NCBI GenBank assembly: GCA_030690265.1
Contig: JAUYHA010000081.1
Span: 1-64,000, forward strand
Direction of reading: 5' to 3'
Length of the DNA: 64,000 nt
Origin: Dehalococcoidales bacterium
GTDB lineage: Bacteria > Chloroflexota > Dehalococcoidia > Dehalococcoidales > UBA2162
The notes under the pieces: generated by a model
Databases searched by the model: none
Told to the model about the DNA's origin: nothing
What the model saw: only the letters and a program-made list of their open reading frames with translations
Position numbers and translations under genes: made by a program
Shown: in pieces, positions 50,419 to 58,397 of the stretch
How positions within the stretch are numbered: the stretch's first letter is position 1
Layout: the number at the start of each line of letters is the position of its first letter

Positions 50419-51717
50419 TTATTCTATTGCTATTGCCTTAAAAGATTGTCCCATAATGCAGACTCCCTCATCAGCCGATGGTATATCACGACCGGGACGG
50501 AAAGGTTGCGACTCAAGAGTAAACGAGCAGGCATTTTCCCAATCATCAGTTCGTAATTCTTCTGCGCCTTCGCCATAATAGCCTCGCAGCCAGATAGAAT
50601 ATTGCCCGCTGGTGAGAATCAGAGGTCCAATTTCAATTCTTATTTTTCTAACCTTTCTATCGAAGTAAATGCCATGATAAGCTCCCGATGAGCCGATGGA
50701 AACACGCTGTCCCCACTGGTTATGAATATAGTATGATATACCATGTTTATCCTTTAAAGGTTTACCAGCAAGCTCAACAATCAGGACTATTTTGTCGTTA
50801 TATCGAAAGTGATTAGAGCGCTCACCTTGCTCATTCAGCATTTCAACCCGGCTAAAATAGAAGCTCTTATCCTTGATCTCTTCAGGGTTTCTGTCTCTAA
50901 GGCAAGAAGAAGATTCCTCAAAAAGCTTTAATTGGTTCTGTTCATAGGCTCGAACCACCTCATCGGCGGTGCCCTTTTTCACTATCTGTCCGTTGTCCAG
51001 CCAGATTGCACTCTGGCACAAGCTGCGCACTGCCCCCATGTTGTGGCTGACAAAGAGTATCGTCCGCCCCCCCCTGGCAACCTCCTCCATTTTACCCAGG
51101 CACTTCTTCTGAAAGGCTATATCCCCGACCGCCAGCACTTCGTCTATCAGCATAATCTCAGGCTCAAGATGGGCGGCGACAGCAAAGGCAAGCCTCACCT
51201 GCATACCACTGGAATAACGTTTCAACGGCGTATCCAGGTATTTTCCAATCTCCGAAAAAACGATAATATCATCGAATTTTCTCTCGATTTCCCGCTTCCG
51301 CATACCCAGGACGGCACCGTTAAGGAAGACATTCTCTCTACCGGTAAGCTCTGGGTGAAACCCGGTGCCAACCTCCAGCAGGCTCGATATCCTGCCGTGA
51401 ATTTCAGCGAACCCGCCGGTAGGTTCGGTAATACGGGCTAATATTTTCAGCAGCGTCGTCTTTCCTGCCCCATTCTTGCCGATGATGCCCAGCACCATGC
51501 CTTCTTCTACCTCAAAGGAGACATCCTTCAGCGCCCAGATGACATCTTCTTCATCACCGTTCTTGAAGCTTGTCAGACTTCGCAACCTGGATAGATTCCT
51601 TACCGGTGCGCTTAGCCCTTCCACTATGGTCTCGCGGATAGTTTTATAGGCTTTTTCCCTGGCACCCACCCGGTAACGTTTGGATAAATTAGCAACCCTG
51701 ATGATTGGCTCACTCAT
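50419..51717 (-). CDS. Polysaccharide ABC exporter ATPase (Wzt-like) with C-terminal carbohydrate-recognition-type domain
   Basis: GIIGKNGAGKTTLLKILARITEPTGG; KRYSSGMQVRLAFAVAAHLEPEIMLIDEVLAVGD; about 160-residue beta-rich C-terminal extension. Confidence 0.92.
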   Translation of the reverse strand: MSEPIIRVANLSKRYRVGAREKAYKTIRETIVEGLSAPVRNLSRLRSLTSFKNGDEEDVIWALKDVSFEVEEGMVLGIIGKNGAGKTTLLKILARITEPTGGFAEIHGRISSLLEVGTGFHPELTGRENVFLNGAVLGMRKREIERKFDDIIVFSEIGKYLDTPLKRYSSGMQVRLAFAVAAHLEPEIMLIDEVLAVGDIAFQKKCLGKMEEVARGGRTILFVSHNMGAVRSLCQSAIWLDNGQIVKKGTADEVVRAYEQNQLKLFEESSSCLRDRNPEEIKDKSFYFSRVEMLNEQGERSNHFRYNDKIVLIVELAGKPLKDKHGISYYIHNQWGQRVSIGSSGAYHGIYFDRKVRKIRIEIGPLILTSGQYSIWLRGYYGEGAEELRTDDWENACSFTLESQPFRPGRDIPSADEGVCIMGQSFKAIAIE

Positions 51718-51875
51718 CGTTCGCCTCGCAAAGGGCAAAGAGCATAGCGCAAAGCGAATCTGCAATATCAAATAATTTTTCAGCTATATCTATCGCCATT
51801 TGCCAAATTTCCAGATCCTGAAATCTAAACTTCACCATTTTTATGCTCTCTGCTCCATGCTCTCCGCGCTATGCC

Positions 51876-52703
51876 TCAAATAACATCAGCAAAATAACGC
51901 TCCGTACGCTTAAAATATAATGCTCCAGAAATGAATACTATTACACTCACCAGGGTAGACACCAGGAGCATCTGAGTCGGGAAGGCGACCGTCCCCAGTA
52001 AAGCGGAACGGAACCCCTCAATAATTCCAGCCATAGGATTTAGTGCGTAGATAAGGTGGTATTTCTCCGGTATCATCGAGACCGGATAGACTACGGGAGA
52101 AGCAAACATCCAGAACTGCACCAGAAAGGTGATTGTGTATCTAATGTCCCGGTAGTTGGCATTTAAGCCAGCCAGCAACATACCAACCCCACTGGCAGTG
52201 AACATCATCAGGATGACCAGCAGTGGCAGGAAGAGAGTCATGATAGTAGGGTATATCTGATAGTAAAGCATCATCCCGATTAAGATGATAAAGGCAATGC
52301 CGAAGTCCAGCAAAAAAGCCAGAGTAGGAGCAAGAGGGGCTATCAGGCGAGGAAAATATACCTTGGATATCAGAGCACTTTCCTGAATAAGACTATTACC
52401 TGAAGAGACTGTGGCATTGGCAAAGTATGTCCAGGCTACTAGAGCCGAGTAATTGAAGATAGGGTAAGGGACGTTATCAGAAGGGACTCTGGCAAAATTG
52501 CCGAAGAAGAGGGTAAAAACAACCATCATAAAAAATGGCTGGATGATAGCCCACAGCCCGCCGAGAACCGTCTGCTTGTAGCGTACTTTTATATCGCGGC
52601 TAACCAGAATGTAGAACAGGTCTCTATATTCTTTCAGCTCTTTAAAATCAATTAGCTGCCAGCCCTTTCTGGGCTTGATAACCAGATAAGGTTTCGCTTC
52701 CAT
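51876..52703 (-). CDS. Polysaccharide ABC exporter permease (Wzm-like)
   Basis: YRDLFYILVSRDIKVRYKQTVLGGLWAIIQPFFMMVVFTLFFG; YALNPMAGIIEGFRSALLG; start taken at MEAKPYLV. Confidence 0.92.
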   Translation of the reverse strand: MEAKPYLVIKPRKGWQLIDFKELKEYRDLFYILVSRDIKVRYKQTVLGGLWAIIQPFFMMVVFTLFFGNFARVPSDNVPYPIFNYSALVAWTYFANATVSSGNSLIQESALISKVYFPRLIAPLAPTLAFLLDFGIAFIILIGMMLYYQIYPTIMTLFLPLLVILMMFTASGVGMLLAGLNANYRDIRYTITFLVQFWMFASPVVYPVSMIPEKYHLIYALNPMAGIIEGFRSALLGTVAFPTQMLLVSTLVSVIVFISGALYFKRTERYFADVI

Positions 52704-52710
52704 TGGCTCC

Positions 52711-53646
52711 TTAATCTTTATTAAGCCATTCCAGAATACCTTTGGTAATGCTAGGCACATCCAGTCCGCAGAGAGTTTGTATGTTTTTCCTTCCCCCGTA
52801 AGCGTAATAGTATTTATCGGGTATGGCAAAGCGCTTGAGCGGAAGCATGACACCATTATCAGCCAGTACTTCAGCGACAATGCTACCGAGACCACCGTTA
52901 ATTAAATTCTCTTCCAGAGTAACCAGCTTGGGCACTCCTTTAATCATCTCCAATAACAGCTTCTGGTTGACCGGTTTTATTCTGTATAAATCCACAATGC
53001 CGGCGCTTATTGAATGCTTCTCAAGCTTAGTGGCAACTTCAAAAGCACTGTGAACCATATTACCGGTAGCAATAATACAGACATCTTTACCCTCTTTGAG
53101 ACACGCCAGCCCGTCCGCAAAATCACTTCCCTCTTTGTAAATTGCCGGAAGTACCTCTCTATCCAATCTTACATAGCCGGGTTCGGGCGACTCACAGGAC
53201 ATTTCAGCAAACTTTGCCGCCATTACGCTATCCGAAGCATTCAACACCACCATGTTGGGCAGGGCCCGCATAATGGCGATATCTTCAGTGGAGTGGTGGG
53301 TAGGACCCGAATCATCATAGCTGAGCCCGGAGCCTACCCCGACGGCGGTTACCGGGATTTTCATCAGGCTCAGTTCAATCTTTAACTGCTCATAGCAGCG
53401 CAGGGTGACAAAGGGCATAATGGCATAAATAAAGACTTTTTTACCGCCCAGTGCCAGTCCTGAACCGATAGTTACCAGGCTTTGTTCGGCAATACCGACA
53501 TCAATAAACTGGCTACTTAGTTCGGCTCTGAACTGATCCAAGCTGGGGGCAGCCATATCAGCGCTGACCAGAAGAACATCCTTATCCTTCTTAGCGATTT
53601 CATACAGCCGGTCAAAGAAGGCATCTCTCATTGTTTGATTGTTCAT
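52711..53646 (-). CDS. Transketolase C-terminal subunit
   Basis: MRDAFFDRLYEIAKKDKDVLLVSADM...IDVGIAEQSLVTIGSGLALGGKKVFIYAI; pairs with adjacent N-subunit. Confidence 0.92.
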   Translation of the reverse strand: MNNQTMRDAFFDRLYEIAKKDKDVLLVSADMAAPSLDQFRAELSSQFIDVGIAEQSLVTIGSGLALGGKKVFIYAIMPFVTLRCYEQLKIELSLMKIPVTAVGVGSGLSYDDSGPTHHSTEDIAIMRALPNMVVLNASDSVMAAKFAEMSCESPEPGYVRLDREVLPAIYKEGSDFADGLACLKEGKDVCIIATGNMVHSAFEVATKLEKHSISAGIVDLYRIKPVNQKLLLEMIKGVPKLVTLEENLINGGLGSIVAEVLADNGVMLPLKRFAIPDKYYYAYGGRKNIQTLCGLDVPSITKGILEWLNKD

Positions 53647-53647
53647 C

Positions 53648-54484
53648 TTAATCTGCTTTCCCTTTTCCGGTAAGTTCGATTTTTGCCATCTCAGCCTCTT
53701 TACCTTTCGGAGCCACAGCATGCCATAGAGGCTGGTTCTCCATAAAGGACACCCCCTTACCTTTTACTGTATTAGCAACAATCGCCAGAGGCTTTTCCGA
53801 ACGTCTGAAGCGGAAGCCATCAAGGGCTGATAAAATTTCTTTAAAAGAATGACCATCGATAGTGACCGTTTCCCAGCCAAAGGCTTCCCACTTTTTATCC
53901 ATAGGGCTTAAACGAACAGCTTTTTCCGTAAAATTAATTGCCGAGAGTCCGTTCCGGTCTACGAAGGCAATTAGATTATTGAGCTGGTTATGAGAAGCAA
54001 AGAGGGCCGATTCCCAGACCGAGCCTTCATAACACTCGCCGTCGCCCAGCAGAGTAAATATGAAGTGGGACTCGTTATTCATCCTGGCAGCCATCGCCAG
54101 GCCAGCGGCAATCCCGATACCGTGGCCCAGGGAACCGGAGGTGATTTCCACGCCGGGCACATCGTTTTGGAGATGCACCCCGAATATCCCATCAGCCTGG
54201 CAGAACCTTTCCAGTTCGGATTCCGGGAAAAAGCCAAGGTCAGCCAGCACGGGATAGAGAATAACACTGGCATGTCCCTTACTTAAAACGAATCGGTCAC
54301 GGCCTTCCCACTCAGGATTGGCCGGGTCATAACGAAGTATCCCGGCGTAATATAGAGCCACCATAATCTCGGTACAGGAAAACGAGGAAGTTATATGACC
54401 TGTCCCGGCTCTGACACACATATCCAGAATCTGGTTGCGGATATAGTTAGCCTTTTTTTCCAGTTCAGCTATTTCTTTAATCAT
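53648..54484 (-). CDS. Transketolase N-terminal subunit
   Basis: GTGHITSSFSCTEIMVALYY; DRFVLSKGHASVILYPVL; LLGDGECYEGSVWESALFA TPP motif. Confidence 0.93.
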   Translation of the reverse strand: MIKEIAELEKKANYIRNQILDMCVRAGTGHITSSFSCTEIMVALYYAGILRYDPANPEWEGRDRFVLSKGHASVILYPVLADLGFFPESELERFCQADGIFGVHLQNDVPGVEITSGSLGHGIGIAAGLAMAARMNNESHFIFTLLGDGECYEGSVWESALFASHNQLNNLIAFVDRNGLSAINFTEKAVRLSPMDKKWEAFGWETVTIDGHSFKEILSALDGFRFRRSEKPLAIVANTVKGKGVSFMENQPLWHAVAPKGKEAEMAKIELTGKGKAD

Positions 54485-55374
54485 AGACTCATCCCTTCTT
54501 TACAAAACCAATCATAGGTCCTGTTTATTCCCTCGGTGAATAATATTTTAGGTTCCCAGCCCAGCTTTTTTAGCTTTGAATTGTCCAGCCGTTTTCTCAT
54601 CGCTCCGTCAGGCTTTGAGATATCGTACGCAATTTTACCTTCGTAACGAACGATTTTTGAGATTACGTCTGCCATGTCCTTAATGCGCAGGTCATCCCCC
54701 ACCCCGATGTTTATTACCTCCAAGTTATCATAGTTCTCCATCAGAAAGACTAAAGCATCAGCCAAATCATCTACATAGAGCCACTCCCGTCTGGGGTTAC
54801 CGCTACCCCAGAGGATAACCGATGGACTGGAGGCTACTTTAGCCTCGTGGAACCTTCTGATTAAGGCGGGCAGGACATGGGCGGTTTGCAGGTCAAAATC
54901 GTCTTTCGGTCCGTAGACACCGGTGGGAACAGCCACGATAAAGTTGGTGCCGTACTGCCGGTTGTAGAACTGACACATCTTGATTCCCCAGAGGGTAGCG
55001 ATAGCTGATGGCTCCGTAGAGGCATCAAGCTCACCCGTGAGTATATGTTCTTCCTTCATCGGCTGAGGACAGTCTTTAGGATAAACACAGGACCGGGCAA
55101 GAAAAAGCATTTTCTTCACTCCGGCTTTTCTGGCATCTTCTATCACATTCATCTCAAGGTTCGTCAGGTTATACATCATCTCGGCGGGAAATTTTACATT
55201 GGCCATTATTCCCCCCACCCACTCGGTAAAGAAAATATAGTCAGGTTTCTCATCCGGTTCCAGTGAATCGCTCACCTTAACATTGCTAAAACCGCCGCTG
55301 TTCAAACGATTGAGCAACGCCGACTTAATCATCTCACTTTGCCCGATAATCAGTATCTTACTGCCAGTTTCCAT
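54481..55374 (-). CDS. NAD-dependent epimerase (GDP-fucose synthase-like SDR)
   Basis: FLARSCVYPKDCPQPMKEEHILTG; WGIKMCQFYNRQYGTNFIVAVPTGVYGPKDDF. Confidence 0.85.
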   Translation of the reverse strand: METGSKILIIGQSEMIKSALLNRLNSGGFSNVKVSDSLEPDEKPDYIFFTEWVGGIMANVKFPAEMMYNLTNLEMNVIEDARKAGVKKMLFLARSCVYPKDCPQPMKEEHILTGELDASTEPSAIATLWGIKMCQFYNRQYGTNFIVAVPTGVYGPKDDFDLQTAHVLPALIRRFHEAKVASSPSVILWGSGNPRREWLYVDDLADALVFLMENYDNLEVINIGVGDDLRIKDMADVISKIVRYEGKIAYDISKPDGAMRKRLDNSKLKKLGWEPKILFTEGINRTYDWFCKEGMSL

Positions 55375-55391
55375 TTCTCATCCCGCAAGAA

Positions 55392-56873
55392 TTAAGCCAC
55401 AGGTTGGGCAAACTTTCGCTTGATTTCATGCTTGAGCATACCCTTGACATGCTCAACAACCTGAGAGCCGAACTTCTCTCTTATCATCTCCAGGTACTTC
55501 GGATTGCTAAAGTATTCTTTAAACGCCTTGTCCCGGAAGCTCAATACTTCCGCTGCTGATAAATATCTGGTCGGCAAAGGTAAGGTGTCTTCCGATAGCT
55601 GGGCGTACCCGTGCCATTCTTCCGGCAGTTTAACACCCTGCTTGACCGCATCCAGATATAGCCGGGAACCTGGATATGCCATCGCCGAGTAGAAGTTAAC
55701 ATACTCAAAATTATAGGCCTCAGCCATATCCAGTGTCTCCCGCATGGTCTCGTGAGTATCGTCAGGAAGACCAAAGATAAAATTGGCGATAATATAAATG
55801 CCGGCAGCCTGTGTCATTTCAACGGCTTTAGTGGTAATGTCCTGCCCCGTTTTTTTGGCAACACCCTGACGAACTTCTTCGCTGGCAGATTCAAACCCGT
55901 AGCAGAGCCATCGAATCCCGGCCTGTTTCATTTTCTTCAGCATGGCTTCATTAACTGTATCGACCCTGGCATAAGCCCAGATATTCAAATCGTAGCCGCG
56001 CTCAATAATAAGGTCGCAGATGCGGCTAACCCGACCTTCATTAATGGCAAATAGCTCATCAATAATCTTAAAGTTTCTTATCCCGTAGTTCTTTACCAGC
56101 AGGTCAAGTTCCTCTACTACTCGCTCAGGGCTGCGGAAGCGAATACCCGGTTTATCATTATAGAGGGCATGAATGTTACAATAGGTACAATCATAGGGAC
56201 AACCCAGGCTGGTATAGATAACTCCGTAGGGTTGTCTCTGCTCAATATTCTCGAAGCAGTGCCAGTTGTGGGCTCGATACTTGTTCATGGGCATCATGTC
56301 CCAGGCGGCAAAAGGAAGCTCATCAGGATTTACCAGGGGCGGAGGAGGGTTGGAGACTACCTCTCCATTCTTACGGTACCAGAGACCTGGTATTTTCTGA
56401 CTTTCTGGCACTTTGCCCGACTTTAATGCCTCCAGTAGTTGAAGGATGGTCTGAAACCCTTCTCCATGACAGACATAATCCGCCTTCCCTTCTTTTAAGG
56501 TCTGCTCGGGAAGGGCTGAGGGGTGGAGACCGAGCAGAATCGTTTTGCTCTCCTGCTTCTTCTCTTTCAAGGCACTAAGAAGTTCGCCGACGGCAGTCAT
56601 CTTGGGGGTGGAAGAGGCAGAGGGGTTTGTCCCGAGGACAACGATAGCGGTCAAAAGAGGATTTTCTTCAGTAATTTTCTCTGCCGTTTCCTCCGGACTC
56701 CAGCTCTCGGCATCGGCATCAATGAGTTTCACCTGGTAGCCACGCTCCCGGATAAAAGAAGCAATCAGCCCCGCCCAGAGAGGAGGCTCAATTCCCGAAA
56801 GCGTCGCCCCCAGAGTCCCGTACACCTGGGCGCGGGCACCGGGGTTAACCAGTATCAGCTCTGTTTTTCCCAT
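55392..56873 (-). CDS. B12-binding radical SAM protein
   Basis: LGCPYDCTYCNIHALY; B12-domain region LLGLHPSALPEQTL. Confidence 0.93.
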   Translation of the reverse strand: MGKTELILVNPGARAQVYGTLGATLSGIEPPLWAGLIASFIRERGYQVKLIDADAESWSPEETAEKITEENPLLTAIVVLGTNPSASSTPKMTAVGELLSALKEKKQESKTILLGLHPSALPEQTLKEGKADYVCHGEGFQTILQLLEALKSGKVPESQKIPGLWYRKNGEVVSNPPPPLVNPDELPFAAWDMMPMNKYRAHNWHCFENIEQRQPYGVIYTSLGCPYDCTYCNIHALYNDKPGIRFRSPERVVEELDLLVKNYGIRNFKIIDELFAINEGRVSRICDLIIERGYDLNIWAYARVDTVNEAMLKKMKQAGIRWLCYGFESASEEVRQGVAKKTGQDITTKAVEMTQAAGIYIIANFIFGLPDDTHETMRETLDMAEAYNFEYVNFYSAMAYPGSRLYLDAVKQGVKLPEEWHGYAQLSEDTLPLPTRYLSAAEVLSFRDKAFKEYFSNPKYLEMIREKFGSQVVEHVKGMLKHEIKRKFAQPVA

Positions 56874-56944
56874 AATTCCCCCAAATGCCGGATTCCAAAC
56901 TACAAATAATTTGGGTTTTGGTATTTGTTATTTGATTCTTTTTC

Positions 56945-57934
56945 TTAACCATTTGGCTCATAGAAAATAATCTGGCTCCCCGAATTCTCAAATCTAAAGG
57001 GTACCTGTAAAAGACCGGGCAGGCTCTCCTTTACTCTGGGTTGAAGTTCCGGTCTAACGAGGAAAAGGATAAAGCCACCCCCACCAGCCCCAAGAAGCTT
57101 CCCGCCAGCAGCTCCAGCCTTAATAGCGGCATCATAAATGCCATCTATATATAGTGTAGATATCTTATCGGTTAGACTTCGCTTGAGCTGCCAGCTCTCG
57201 TGGAGCAGTTTCCCGAAATCCGATATGTCACTGTCCCCATTGAGAATATTTATTGCTTCATCCACCATTCCGTACATTTCTTTTAGTTCCTCTTTTTTGT
57301 TAGGAGTTACTTTAATCTGTTCTCCGGCAATCTCTGAAGCGGTACGGGAAAAGCCGGTAAAGATGAGCATCAGGTGGCTCTGAAGTAGTTCCAGTCTATT
57401 CGAGCTCAGAGTAATAGGGCAGACCTGGAAAGCATTCTTTTCTCCGAATTCTATCTTGTTAAAGCCACCAAAGGCAGCCAGGAGCTGGTCCTGGGAACCC
57501 ACGCTTTCCCTCAGTATCTCCTGCTCAATCTGGATTGCCTTAAGAGCCAGCTCCATTTTGCTGGGCATTACACCCTTAAGGGCATAGAGGGCGTGAAGCA
57601 GCCCGACGGTAAATGATGAGCTTGAGCCTAACCCCGTCCTGGCAGGTAAATCTCCATTATGGTGAATTTCCATTCCTTCCGCAATTCCCATAAATTTCAG
57701 TGTCTCTCTCACCGAAGGATGCCGGATTTCATCGATACTCTGGACACGCTCCATAATTGAATAAACCACCTGGTGTTTATGTTCAAAGAAGGGAGGCAAA
57801 TAGCGACAGGTAATGTAGCAGTATTTGTTGATAGTGGTAGCCAGCACCGCCCCACCGTTTTCTTCATACCAGACCGGGTAGTCTGTGCCCCCGCCGAAAA
57901 AGGAAATGCGAAAAGGTGTCCTGCTAATAATCAT
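56945..57934 (-). CDS. GHMP kinase (D-glycero-D-manno-heptose 7-phosphate kinase HddA-like)
   Basis: IISRTPFRISFFGGGTDYPVWYEENGGAVLATTINKY; DLPARTGLGSSSSFTVGLLHAL; GGKLLGAGGGGFILF. Confidence 0.9.
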   Translation of the reverse strand: MIISRTPFRISFFGGGTDYPVWYEENGGAVLATTINKYCYITCRYLPPFFEHKHQVVYSIMERVQSIDEIRHPSVRETLKFMGIAEGMEIHHNGDLPARTGLGSSSSFTVGLLHALYALKGVMPSKMELALKAIQIEQEILRESVGSQDQLLAAFGGFNKIEFGEKNAFQVCPITLSSNRLELLQSHLMLIFTGFSRTASEIAGEQIKVTPNKKEELKEMYGMVDEAINILNGDSDISDFGKLLHESWQLKRSLTDKISTLYIDGIYDAAIKAGAAGGKLLGAGGGGFILFLVRPELQPRVKESLPGLLQVPFRFENSGSQIIFYEPNG

Positions 57935-58072
57935 TTACCACTCTATTTTAAGGTAAAACATTCCTGATGACAAGCGAAAAATTGTTTTTCTCATTCCAGT
58001 ACTCACCAGGCAACATACAGGCTAATCAGGCTTTCTCTCCTTCACCCCGCCAAATACCGGCTCATTCAAAGA

Positions 58073-58285
58073 CTACTGGCAATTCGGAGCCAGATAAAAC
58101 AGCTCATCAAGTTTAGAGTCAGGGAATGCTTTCATAGCGCCGACAACAAATTTTTGATTGATGCGGCGCTTGCCCTGCCGTACCCGGTAAAGCTGGCTTA
58201 CCGATATTTCCATCACCAGAGCAAGCTCAGTCAGGTTACCGTAGTGGCCGTTACAAAGCTCAAAAACCCTGGTCTTCACTATCAT
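58073..58285 (-). CDS. Small XRE-like HTH regulator
   Basis: NLTELALVMEISVSQLYRVRQGKRRINQKFV; start at 58285 preceded by AGGAGG. Confidence 0.85.
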   Translation of the reverse strand: MIVKTRVFELCNGHYGNLTELALVMEISVSQLYRVRQGKRRINQKFVVGAMKAFPDSKLDELFYLAPNCQ

Positions 58286-58314
58286 AACTGCCCTCCTGTA
58301 ATGACTATTGGCAT

Positions 58315-58343
58315 AGCATAGGCGTTTATTTGCCAATTGTCAA
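58315..58343 (-). promoter_or_regulatory. Promoter TTGACA-N17-TATGCT with TTGACAATTGGCA operator-like near-palindrome
   Basis: Minus-strand TTGACA 58343-58338, TATGCT 58320-58315. Confidence 0.65.
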
Positions 58344-58349
58344 CTCCAC

Positions 58350-58378
58350 TTGATAAATTAAGCGCTGGGGGTTATAAT
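58350..58378 (+). promoter_or_regulatory. Promoter TTGATA-N17-TATAAT upstream of the CCA/polyA polymerase
   Basis: TTGATA 58350-58355, TATAAT 58373-58378; divergent from the XRE promoter. Confidence 0.75.
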
Positions 58379-58397
58379 CCTTTCGTAGAGACTAAAA

